DNA of 64,000 nucleotides from Theobroma cacao (lineage: Eukaryota > Streptophyta > Magnoliopsida > Malvales > Malvaceae): NCBI RefSeq assembly GCF_000208745.1, contig NC_030858.1, positions 3,434,563 through 3,498,562 on the forward strand, written 5' to 3'. Within the stretch, counting starts at the first letter, position 1, and the number at the start of each line of letters is the position of its first letter. The notes under the pieces are model-generated. The model had not been told where the DNA came from and did not search any database. It worked only from the letters and a program-made list of their open reading frames with translations. Positions 13,343 through 26,300 of this stretch are shown here, in pieces. A program made the position numbers and the translations under genes.

Positions 13343-15993
13343 ATGTTAAAGAAGCAAAGCAGCGGTGTTCGTTTCTTGTTCAATCAAATCTCTAGTTTTA
13401 ACCGTGACGGAAAAGTTCGGTTCATGGCGATTTTAGCACGTAACGATTTGTTTTCAAAGCAACTCCACACGTTGCCGAGCGACCAACGCCGTTGCTTCCA
13501 GTTCCTCGGCAAACTTGATTCCCTTGAAAATCACAATGTCGGCCGCGGTTTCAAGTTTAACAGACCCGCCGCTGGCTTCAATTTGACTCTCAAAAGTTGT
13601 TTCCAGGATTCGCCTGGAACCTGGGATCAGAAGGCACGCGCCTTTGCTCCCCAGTTGGCGCGTCATTTAGAAATTATTAGCGATAATGAACCCCCCAAAA
13701 TGGCGAAATCGACGACTGATACTGGTGGCGCGTGTCAAAGAGGGAAGCCTCTTGACTTTAATGACAAGCCTTTGCCTGAAAAGATTGCGGTCGCAGTCGA
13801 TGTCGACGAAGGTGCAATGTCTTTTCCTGCAAATTCTTTGCCTTCCTTTTTTCTCTCTGGCAAATTTTAGGTTTTTTTTTTAAGGATTTTTTCCCTGTTT
13901 TCTGGTATAAGCAGTACTAGGAAACTTTGTGTCGGCTTTGAACAGATTTATAGCGGATCGTTATTCGTTGAATCGTTCAGTTTCAGAGTACCATGTTTAC
14001 GAGTTTTTCAAGGTAAGTTTTTTTTTCATTTTTCATAAAATTTTTCAAATTTTCTGTTGCGAAGAGCAATGGAACCCAGCTAGCATAATTGCCATTTTTT
14101 GTTGGTATAAGGCAATTAGTGTTGAATTTTGATTCAGTGGAATTAAAGACGATCAGCACTTATTTTGCTAAGAGAGAAAGAAGGATTAAAGAAAAAATAG
14201 CTCTGCCCTGAGGACGGAAAGGCTGGCAAGGTCGCCAGGATGAAAAAAAAGCGGCATTCTAGTGCAACTAGGAAAAACTACGGGAGCAAAAGGCTCATTT
14301 TTGTTCGATGAAGATCTTTGATATGATTGTGTTGTTAGCTTTTAGCTATGTTTTTTTGGGTTTGTGGTCACCATTTTGCATGTTAATCGATTCTAAGTAA
14401 AAGCTTCTGCCCATTTGCACTACAAGTTATGTGGGTAATGAAGGTGCTTCCATGTTCAAATTACCATTTTTTTTTAAATGCATGTGCAAATTACACTAAC
14501 ATACTTGATAGTTTACACTGTGGGTTGGGGTCTTTACTCTTTAGTAGTTTTACTTATGTTGTTTGTGTAATTTTTGCTTTCTATAGTCAACTTTTGTGTG
14601 GAAGTTGTTTACGTTTCTTTAGTATGTATCTTAATGCGTCTTCTATTCTTGTTACAGATATGGAACTGTTCTCGTGATGAAGGTATTGCTAGACATACTG
14701 ATTGATTCCTTTGTGGATAATTTATTAAATTCATGTGACAAAAAGCATTCAGTAATATGCTGCTACTGCTGTACTAAAATTCATCAAATTCTTTGAATAA
14801 AGTGTGCTAAAATTTGGTTGTTTCTTCTGGATGAAAGGTAATGGTTCATTTGCCTTCAGTGACTGCATAAAAGGTTGTCAACCTAGGTGGAGTCTTATGT
14901 GGGTTTGTTCTTTAATATTCCAATTTAAGTAAATATACAAAGTGGATCTAGATAAATCCATAATAGAAAGTGATTTAAGGGTCATTGAAAAAATGGAAAA
15001 GATATCAGATTTAATTCTAATATGTATCAATTGTAAATATTTGCACAAACTTATGAAGCGCCCTCTTAATGTGTTTTTTTTTGTTGCAAATGCTTTGATT
15101 GTTCCCTTAAAATAGAGTTCCAAATCTATCATGATATCTTTTTTATCATTTTGAGTTTGCTTTGGCCAAAGATTACTTCTGAAAATACTCTGTGTTACTT
15201 GTCTTGACAGCTGATATCCGTGTCCATGAGTTCTTCAAGACACCATATTTCAAGAAAGGTATTCACCCCATCCCAGGTGCTCAGGCGGCACTTCATAAGT
15301 TATCAAGACTTTGTAACCTGTCAGTTGTAACGTATGTATGCTTACTGTTCTTCCTTAATAATGTCTGTACTTCTGACCAGTGCACTAAGCAGTCTTTCAT
15401 ACATTTATGAGTAGTTCTCGGCAGAATGTGATTAAGGAGCATACAATTGAGTGGTTAGAGAGGCACTTTCCTGGACTTTTCCGGGAGATTCACTTTGGCA
15501 ACCATTTTGCTCTTGATGGCGAGTCTAGACCTAAGTCAGAAATATGTCGGTATGCCCATAAGCCCTTAGGCCTTAATATTGCCTTGTGATGCTTAATATT
15601 TTACTTTTTTTTTCATTTATTAATCCCTTTTAATAATTTCAAGTGCAATTATTTCTCTATTTTTATGATGCAAGTATACCAGCTTCTATTTGAGATAATT
15701 GCGTTGATGAGCTTATTTATTCCTTGGAGAAATTTACTGCAGACAAATTTTTCTTGATGAGTTGTTTCTCTTGCAGGCTGTTAGGAGCCAAGATTCTGAT
15801 TGATGATAACCCAAGATATGCTGTTGAGTGTGCCCAAGTTGGAATCAGAGTTCTGCTTTTTGATTATGAGAACTCATATCCTTGGTCTAAGACAGAGTCA
15901 ATTGATCAGCATCCTTTGGTGACTAGAGTACATAATTGGGAAGAAGTGGAGCAACAGATAGTGTCTTGGATTCTTAGTTCTTCTATTCTGTAA
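13343..15993 (+). CDS. HAD-superfamily hydrolase-like protein (At4g33140-like)
   Basis: Six exons: 13343-13811, 13921-14012, 14658-14682, 15211-15331, 15415-15549, 15777-15993. They join in phase to 352 residues. HAD motif I is KIAVAVDVDEGNFVSALNRF (DVD). Motif II is SVVTSRQN, a basic region follows in SRPKSEICR, and motif IV is ILIDDNPRYAVECAQVGIRV (DD). This layout resembles the deoxyribonucleotidase-like (NT5C-type) HAD clan; the substrate is unknown. About 150 N-terminal residues precede motif I and look like an organelle-targeting or linker region (basic, Ser-rich, few acids at the very start), which is an inference. ATG 13343 is chosen because the frame further upstream has only a GTG. 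The third exon is only 25 bases. The gene converges on LKR/SDH. Confidence 0.85.
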
Positions 15994-16955
15994 GATGGAC
16001 TCTATAGAGACTCCCACTTGATATACCTTAAACATTTGATAGTGCTGAAAAATTCAGGCGTATTATTGATTTGGATGAATCAACCACAAGGAGACCAGCC
16101 AACGTAGGGTCATGGGGTCTGCATTGACTTTGCGGACAAAGCTGGAAAAAATATGGATGAAATAAAGCATTTCATCTTGATTTGCACGATGCAGGAAAAG
16201 CAGTTGTCAAATCGGTAAAACATCAATGTAATTGGAAGTTCATTACTTCTGGAGGTTACTTCATGATTGTAATCCAAGAAGCAACAGTTTGTTTTTAGCT
16301 ATGCTTTATCCTGTCCAGTTTGAGTCAGGGAGAAAGCCACACTAGGCAAAGGAGTTGCAGATTTTTCAGTAGCTCAAGTATTTGCAGTGGCCAGCCTGTG
16401 GTAGTGTCTAGTTTTCTGCATTGTTTGTACTCGATCCTGATAATTTCCCGTTTAATCAGGCCAGAATTCTGATGTAGGAGAAGTAATGGACATGCGTATA
16501 TTAAGGTTGGAGTTGAAGTTGTCATTGACATTGCATTCAGTTGGAATGCTGATTGAAATTGTCATTTAATAGTAGTTTAACTTAAAGCGAATCTTTAACT
16601 AAACAACTTTACGTGGTAAAGTAATTGAAATAGAACTTTACATAGTATGCGAGTAATGCTGATGCACTTCCTTCAATAAGAAATAATATAGTATTTTAGA
16701 AGATTAAAAAGGTTTTTCATTTATTGAATTTAAATAAAGAAGTTGTACACATTTTATTTACATGCTTTAAAATAATTGAAAAGTCCTGAGGTTGGTATCA
16801 TCCGGTCCCCCTCTTGTGGGTCTGCAAGGAGACCCCAATGGAATACTCGAACCAACCATGTAGTTCCAATTACCCGATAATCATCTTCTCCTCATTTGAA
16901 ATTTTCTCAGGATTTGTTCACTAGAATATATAAAGGATATCTTGAACAATGGTGG
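15994..16955. other. Convergent 3' flank of HAD-like and LKR/SDH genes
   Basis: Contains the 3' untranslated regions of two convergent genes. No additional coding region is supported. Confidence 0.6.
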
Positions 16956-17325
16956 TCACTCGGTTTTCTCCGTCAATTTGATGCCATAGGCTTGAAGGAT
17001 ATCCAAAGCTGCCACAACCAATAGAATTAATATATCAAGCGAAAGTAATGAACCAAAGCAAGAAACTATATGCATTTATGGTGAAAGCTTCAATCTGTCA
17101 AAGAATGGGGCTAATGAAAACTTAGAAGGTCTCACCATAAATTTAAAGCCTATGAATTTCGATATTTAAATGAGTCTGCAATTACCTGGTACGTAAACTT
17201 CAGGATCGATAGGCCTCAAAACACCTCGTGTTGTGATCTTGTTTACAAGTAAAAGCTGAAACCGTGAAAATATGAAGAATTAGATTCAAAGCTTTTTCAA
17301 TCATGGGAATTGGGGGTAGGATAAG

Positions 17326-17377
<52 letters not shown>

Positions 17378-20300
17378 ATATGTTAAAGTACCAGAGCTCC
17401 AACTGCGACAGGAACACCGACAGTAAGAGCCATAGCAGAGATCATTTTCCCATTCTTAGCCTTCCCAAATTCCAATAAAGTGGCCGTATGGTGCTCTGTT
17501 TGTTGGCTAGCCGGGTAATCTACTTCCACTTCATGATGCAACAAAACCATATCCTGAGGATCAAATCACACAGCTTGTGAAATTACTGTAACTTTTCTGA
17601 TCAATATATTTATGTCATCAAATATGTTTTATGTAACTTTTCTCGACAGGGTAGGCAGCGACAAAGAGGTACAGGTGGGATGGATCGGTGCGACACGATC
17701 GGAACGGTGAAATCGTCTGAGTCTACATCGGCAATCTTCCCCCCAGGGCTAATCATCAGTGACAGCGCACTATTTGTGAGAAATTTGGTCATGTAGTGGA
17801 TACCTTCATCCCTCTCAAACAGTCAAACAGGGGAAGAAAATTTGGCTTTGTAAGGTTTCAATCTATGGCTGAGGCACGGAGAACAATCTGGAATCTCAAT
17901 GGGGTTTGGTTTTTCGACCACAAAATCAGTGCTAACCGTGCATAATACAAACCACGGGATTCATACTGGAAAAGGAAAGGCCTAGCTTCCCGAGACCCAA
18001 ACCCCAGAAATCAAATTCAACCAAGAAATCCCCAAACCCAAGCGCAGCTTCAACCCATGGTACCAATTGAAGCCTCAATCTCTGTCCAAGGTAAAAGGCG
18101 TAAAACACATTTGCAGGCATTGGGAGGAACCCAAGAAACAACCACCGAACCGCTTCCCCCACCCCCTCCTTTGGATGGATGGGGAAAAATATGCACTGGT
18201 CACATCGAGCGTGAAGCCTTGCATTGGCTGGAGTGTTGTATTGTTGGAACCAGTAAAAATTATAAGGAGCCTGAGGTCATTTCGCAGCAGATTAAGGAGA
18301 GTGGTATTCAGGGTCTTACAATCAGACGGCTCTCGGGCTTACAACGTCTCATTTCCTTTCACGACAGGAAAGCTCTTGATGAAGCCAAGCAAGCCAATTG
18401 GAATGGGCTATCTCAGTGGTTCGAAAATCTGGTGGAGTGGGCTCCTAGCATGGGCATGAAGACAAGGCATTTCTGGGTTTCAGTTTCAGGCATCCCTGTG
18501 CATGCCTGGAACTGGGTCACTTTTCCAAGAATAGGCAGCCTATGGGGTTCGTTAATCTGCCTCGGTGATGAAACCCTGAAACTCCAGTCTTTCGAACGAG
18601 CCACTATGCTCATTTACACTGAGAGTTTAACCAAGATTGAAGAATCATTCCGCCTTGCGATTGGCAACCAAGTTTTCACCGCCTATGCCAGGGAGTTCTC
18701 CCCGGACTGCATGCTCGACTTTCCGGGGTGGTCACGCTGGCAGGATGGCCCAAGCGATTGCAGCAGTTCATCAGTCTCCTCGGAGGTTGGTGGTTTGGAC
18801 ATGGCGGCTGCGAGCATCCTCATCTAGGCTTAGACATGAAGCCCTCGACCCAATGCCCACCAACGCTGTCCCTGATGCTATCGGGTTGAGCCCATCGTCA
18901 TCTGGGCCACGTGAAATGCAGGATGGAGACGGCCTTAGTGACCCAAATAATAATTTTCCAATCTTGGCTGCCGAGGAGGATACGCACCAACCAAGTCGAA
19001 ATAGGTTGGATGATTTATCCCTGTTGGGCCACGGAAACCAACAAGTCCAACACCATTTGGGCTCTACAGAAGAGTTTAATTCTGGGTTCCTCAATGCTGA
19101 TGAATGTCTTTCAGAGCCGGACCTTCGTCTTGTCCATGGTGAGCTCGACATTATTGGATTAAATCTGGGTAGTGACGCAATATGCCAACCCAACCTACCT
19201 CTGCCCGAACATTACCAAGTAAAGGAAGGGAGGGTTGAAGTTGGAGGTACTGTAGTGGCGGAAGTGTGGGACTCGAATGGTGAAGAAGGCAGAATATTAT
19301 CAAAAAATGACAAGGTGCTGAGTGGGTGGATTTATTTGAGCCTACCATCAAATTTAAATACAAAAAATTGATGATAAACGGCAGAAGAAAGGGCAATAAG
19401 GTGATAACAGTTTGATGGCTTTTGTTCTTTGGTGGTTGTGGAACCGTTTGATGGTTCTTGTAATGTGAAAATTGAGGTTAGCTTTAGGTTGTTTTTTGTG
19501 TGTAATGGCTTTTGTTCTATGGTAGTTTCTGTTGGATGAAATTTGAGGTTGGCTTCTATGTTGTTTCTAGTGTAGTTATGTATGCTGGTGATTGTTTGAG
19601 GGCCCCTGTTCCTGGTAATTTCTACTGGGTTGCTTATCCCACTGCTAGTTGGATGTTGTTCTATTTCAGTTATGTGTTGTTTAGAAGCTCGTGGTAGCAT
19701 TTTCTTGTCAAGTGATTTTGTTTTTTAGAGACAAATATGTATTATATTTAGACCTTGCCTGTGTTCTTCTCTACTTATCACTGAGCAGTTATTATTCTTC
19801 TCTATGATATTTCTTGAAATGACTCCTTACATTATTACTAAAATGATTTTCATTAACTGAGAAAAAAAAAGTAATACATATTACCTGTTCTGTGCTAGAA
19901 TACGCTAGCCTTTCTTCCATTCGATGACAGGTTACAGCAAACGCACTTTGGCAGGAAACAGGAATTTCTGTCTGCTCGTGTAGTCCCAAAAACCTGATAC
20001 AGATGAGAGAGGTCATGTGAAATTTTCTATCACTAAGTCATAGATTACCTTTGGATTTGAGAGACGTTAAAAGAATAGGTCAGTTATATCAGAATGTAAA
20101 CCAAGCTTACATTATAGTTTTGGCAGCCTGTATTGCTGTTCTTCGCTCCTTGCAGTGTCCGAGCTTTACAATCCTTTCAGTTATCTCCTTCTCTCCAACT
20201 AGAGCTTCACCCATAGCTTCAGTATTAATCTCTAGAAGTTCACAGAGGAAAGCTCTAAATGTGGGTCGACTTCCATGTTCAAGAAGTGGATGAGCTTCGG

Positions 20301-23300
20301 CATCGAATAGACCAATTCTCACTAGTGTCCCCATTATCTCACTAAAACCTGTACAGAAATAAAAATACTGAGATCAGTTCCAAAAACATAAAAATCCTAC
20401 TAATGATTCACCCTCGTTGCACTTTGTCCAAACAGTCAAGTTTCTAGCATTGAAGTTTATCCGAATTAGAGTTACAAAATTCAAGAATGACAAGCATGAC
20501 ATGCCTTCATAGCGGAGAGTTCCACGGAATATGGTCGATGCTTCATGTCCTATTCCATACATCTCCCCATATGTTAATGAGTTACGGTTAGGAAGACACT
20601 CCAATGCAAAAGCTGGAAGCTCAGGTATGCGGAATCTTACGGCTGAATCGTAGAGGTCATCCCCTGAAAAAGAATGATAGAGTGAAATGATGTAAACGAC
20701 TCCATTACTCAAAACCTGTAAGAAAAGAGACTTCATTTCAATGTCATTTGGGATAAAGAAAACAAAAGAGAAAGTTATATCATAACATATCAATGTTATA
20801 CATGACAATGATATACATCAAATTGTAAAGATAGACATATTTATGTACTAGAATGTAAAAGGAAGCTTATTGGTGTAATCATGTAGAAGTTGACTTGGGT
20901 TTGTAATTCTTTTTTCTTTGACATGGTTGCGCATAGCTCAACTGGCAGCTATCACAAATGACAAATTATCAGTTTTTATATCTGGTTGCGAACAGCTTAC
21001 CGTTTACATGTACAGTTTCATCTTGAGATTTGTAGGTTGCAGGATTTCTCCCAGCTCGTATAGCTCCTGCAGGGTTCCAACTGAAAGATTGACGATACAG
21101 TCAGTACTGCCACTGGACTAACATTTGTAAGTTATAACTATAGTACATCAACAGGAAATTCTAGTGATTTTTATTCATCTATATAAGTAATGTGGTCCAA
21201 ATGTAGGACTTTCTAACCCCCAAGACCAAACTGAAAAGGTACCGAACAATGTCTGCTTTGGTTAAAATCGAAGCATAGCAGCAGGAGAACAAAGATGGAA
21301 CCTGACCATGTAGTTTGATTTAACACAGTTCCACTTGTTCAGCATTAGAAAATAATTAAATAGAAGGATAAGAATTGGTTCTAAAAATCCACAGGTGGTT
21401 TTGGCTCTTGTGGCTCCAAATGTACCTGAATTTATATGCTAATGGATTATTTGCAGCTGCTGGTGATGGGAGCCCTCCACAGTATGAAGTGAAAGATTTT
21501 ATTTTTCCCTTTCTGACATGCGCTTGGTTGATCATCTTCATTGCCATCATATGATCTGAAAGGCATGCAGCATGTGTAAATCAATGAGATTGTCTACAAA
21601 TTTTTGAATTCTTCACAGCAATGCAATTCTATATTCAGATTTAGGGATACAAAAGAAAACAGGGGTACAAGAAGAACACAAAAGGAGAAAGAACGTTTTG
21701 ATACTATTAACTTAAAAGACAGCAATATTCTTCTTATAATGCGATGATGTAAACTTAATCAAAATACAACATTGAGCAGAAATCAGACATTCTCGAGATG
21801 TAGTTTTCTTTTCTTGTTACATGTCTAATATTTTGTCATTGTTCCACTTAGGTAACAACATGAGCAGTCTTAAAGCACAAATACTCTTCCAAGTAACATA
21901 ATAGCATGGATAGATTAAAAATTACCGATTCCAGGGTCCAAGCCCATTTCACCAAGAATTGTAATACCTGCACTCTTGGCCTTCTCATCCAGCATTGACA
22001 TGGAATTGTCAACATAACTTGCAGTGACCAGATGTTTCTTAAGCTGCGTAAGGAGATATTATGATATTCTTAGCTATGAGAACCAAAGAAGAAAACGTGT
22101 TTAGTAATTAATTGATCATAAATTAAACATCAGACTTCAAGTATTCACTGCAACAGTATCCTCAACAATAATTCAACATCTGGTTATTGCTGAATTCTTT
22201 TGAAGTATTTCTGAATGGTATAAATTTCCTCTTAATCACTTGCAAGATAAGTTGTATCTTCTGCTTTCTTATTGGAAATTTAGTAGCACTTTTCAAGGTT
22301 CCTCTCCTCAAACATGTAAACAAATTATGATCACCACTCATCCAACTCTCTCTCTGAGAACGTCTTCCTCCTTGTTTCAATTGAGTTCTCTCCTCCACAA
22401 CCCATTTTTTACTTTACTCTCGGTGCTTAGTCACTATGTTTAGACTTCTGTTTTGTTCATACAAAGAAATTCTCAAAATTTAAAACCAAAAGTCAGAAGA
22501 ATCTACACTTTTTTGTTATTCTTCTGTCTTTGAGTTTAATTGGTCATCACAGATTGCATAATTAAGAATGTGTTTATCCTATTTCATTATAGTATACGTA
22601 CCAATACAAGCTGGTTTTGCTTAGAAAAAAGAAAAGAAAAGATGAGCAATACTGGGGTAATACTTTTTTCTTTTACAGACATACCTCAATGCACACATTT
22701 GCCACAACAACGTGGCAACTAGAAGGCAACAAACTCACAACGACCTCAACCTGTACATGGCACAGAAAAATTATGATAATATAAGACCATGGTCTTGGCA
22801 CTGAAGCAATGAGACACACTTAGCAAAGGGCTTATCTATCAAAGTAACAACAAGACACTACTAAATGATCATTTCAAATTTCCTTGTAAACTAGTATCAT
22901 GCATTCAGGTACAGATAGGTTACAGGTTATGCCAATAGAATTGAAATTCTTTTGACGTTATACTGGAAAGCAACTTCAGTTTTACCAACTTCTTTTGAGG
23001 TTATAAGGACAATTACAGATTTGTTCTTGAAGCATTACTGTGCAGTTATTATTAGTTATTACATCCCACCAGATACCTGCTCAAAAATATATTTGAATGA
23101 CTTTACCTGCGAAATATACTCGCAGAGAGTTCTATGATCTGTCACATCAAGCTCAACTGCCGTTGCATTTGGAATACCTTGAATTATCTGGCATCAGATC
23201 AACCATTATCACAACAGAACTTCAAATTAAGAAAAGAAAGACTTGTGTATGAACATATGTATGCGTATATATGTGTATATGCATTGGATGGTCTTCAATC

Positions 23301-26300
23301 AACATTTCTCCTAATCGGAAACAACTGATAGTGTTCTGTTCTTAGCAGAGCATGATGAAGCAAAGGGCTAAAAAAGCAAAGATGGAATTCTCAACCGTAC
23401 CTCTTCTGCATCCTTAAGGTAGAGAGATGCAACAATAACATGGACATCGTGCTGCTCTTCAAAATCAGTTTCGAGGCATGCTTTATACCATTGGCGGGAT
23501 GAGCTGCTTCCAATTGATGCCAACAGCTCAGCAGCTGGTTGACAGACCCGGCCTGCACCAAGGATAAGAACTGATGTCCTCTTTTTTGTGTCGAACTCCT
23601 TCTTGACCCCAGTCTCCTGGAGCTTACCAACCTTCAGGAAAATCTTATTCATTTCTTGACTTACGATCCCATGATTTTCACTTGGGTTAGCAATAGAAGT
23701 TAAAGAATCAATAATCTGATCCAGAACGTCCCTATCATCTGCACCAACCTATCCAGAAGAAAAAGATGGCTTCTTATAAGAAATTTACCCAAGGAATTCT
23801 GACTTGATGAAACCACATGATAAATACCCAATAACAGAATTTATAAACAAATAGCTTAAAACTAGCAACTTTTCTTGATAAAAATTTCCTTTGAGTAGAG
23901 CAGGATAGAATTTATCTCCCATCGTGACCTATATATAAATTACATAATTGAAATGATCACGCAATTCAAGAGTAATTTGAACAATCAAGAAAGTCAACAC
24001 TCAGAAGGGTACACAAGGTGGGTAGGAACTTGTGGCTGAGGCTATACCCTTATCATAGCCACATCTTACATGAACAAAGCCATAAATAGCCTCTCTTCTT
24101 AAATCAAAATAAGACAAGCATTCGACTTGCCTCAAGTTCTGAGTACGACATGGCACTTGTACTCTGGCCCACTTGGCACTTAACCAAGTGGAAGGAGCCA
24201 CCTGCAGCTTCAATTATATCCAAAGCCTCATTTATCAGGAACTGATCAAATAAGTGGCCACTCAGAGATACCTGTCAATTATAATTACTATATATTAGCA
24301 GTCTTGAACAAGGGATAGGGTCAAATAATGAGGTTTAGAACACAATACTGAAATGGCTTGTTTAAAATTTTCGATTGGGTATAGAACGGAACCAATACAC
24401 ATAGCAGGCTTCAGATACCTACCAATACACTGTATTTCTTGTTGGACTGGCCATTTGCAAGATTATATGATATATCTCTGCAAATCAAGCAAGAAAAGCT
24501 TCACTTTACAAATATCTATGGATCAATTTTCTTCGGTAGCATATAATAGAGGCTAGAGAATGCAAACCAATATCAGATAGAAATAAATGCTTACTCTGTG
24601 TCTGAATTTCTCATACGAGGGATATATTCGTATAAGGAGGTAAGTGCTCCCCTATGAGCTATGCAAGCTCTCTTCAGGTGTGCAGGTAACTTAGTAATGT
24701 CTGTTGTAGAAGCTAAACCACCAACAAGTTGGGATAGAATGTCTCCAAAGTGTTGAGAAGCCTTCCCACAATTAAAAATAGCATGTTAAAAGATAAAAGT
24801 CATGATTAACATAAACTGCTGTACATAGACTATATTGGGATAAAAGTCTTGAACAATTCTTTTTTTTTTTTTTAATAGAAGCGATGGCTGAAATACCCCA
24901 CCTCTTTTGCAAACTCAGTTGGAAGAATGTCAACAGCTGAACATATTATTCCGTTACCCTCTATGTCATGATGGTAGGAATCAGTTAAGGGATCATATCT
25001 GAAAAACACGATTGACCATATTATCAACATATCTGAAGCTACAGAACAGAATATTTCAAGAAGAAAAAAATTGAGATGCAATAGAAGCCAGGAGTAAGAC
25101 ATGGTATGATATGAAGCACTAAATGCATTTGAAAAATGAGATGAAACTAGCATTGGAGTACCTGAAGAAAGGTAAATCAATTGATGTGGTTTGGTTAACA
25201 AACTCTATTGAGCCCCCTATATCACAAGTTATATCAGAGATTCCAACAAGTGGACAACCTTTCCTCATGAGATCTTGAACCTGCTGGGTACTCAACAACC
25301 GAGGAAATCTCTTCTCCCAATACATGCAATTGACTGTCACAAAGTAGGTTTAACAGTGATTTAATCATTGAAACTAAATCCAGACAAAAGTGCAACAAGA
25401 ATGATATTAATTGAAACTAAAATCTTCTTGCAAATAGAAGATGAATGTTGTTTACTTGCTAACTAGAAAGGTTTAAAGCCAAACTCAGGTCTCATACTAA
25501 TATCAAGTTTTCAAAGTTTCATGATCACCCACAGCATGTTTGAAAAATTACAAATGCCAGCCCCTTCTCATTTAAGCGTTTACTTAGTATGTTTACAGTT
25601 TACAGAGCAAATCTCTAAATATGATAAGTAATGAAAAACAGTGTTTGCCTTAATATATTGTTCGCAGAAAGCATGACCTACCAACTGCTGTTGCATATGG
25701 GGCTATTTTTTCGTGGAAAACAGGGTTGTAGTGTTCTGGATGAGCATAATAATCTGCCTGAAATTTGAAAAGAAAAGAAAAAAAAAAAAAAGGTTGGCAT
25801 TATTGTTCACACAGTCTGAAACTTAAAAATGTCAAAAACATCAGTCTTTCACTCACAACTTTGCTTATCAAAAAGAAGAATGCGTGCATAAGAAATCATT
25901 TTGAAAGAGTTAAACCAGAAACAGATGGGACATATTACTTTATCAAATGTTTTTGAAGGATCTTTGTACTCAACCATGTCCCGACTAGTTACAACACAAC
26001 CATAAACTTGAAAGACCCTCTTTGATGTTCGTACAGGTGAATTGAGATTCCTTCCCTGTGAATGAAAATGTTTGATGAGAGCAGTATAAAATAAGTGAGA
26101 AAAGGAATTCAAATATCCAAAGATAAGAATACCCTTGATTGGATATATGCCACTGTAAGAATCAAAAGGAGTGTTTGAATGGAAACTGACCTTCCCAAAG
26201 AGTTCTGGAAGTCTGCTTGGTTCAACAAAACTATGAGGAAGAAGCTTAAATATCTCTTGTGCACCAAGAGCAACTGAAAAGAAAGGGGGAAGAGGAGAGG

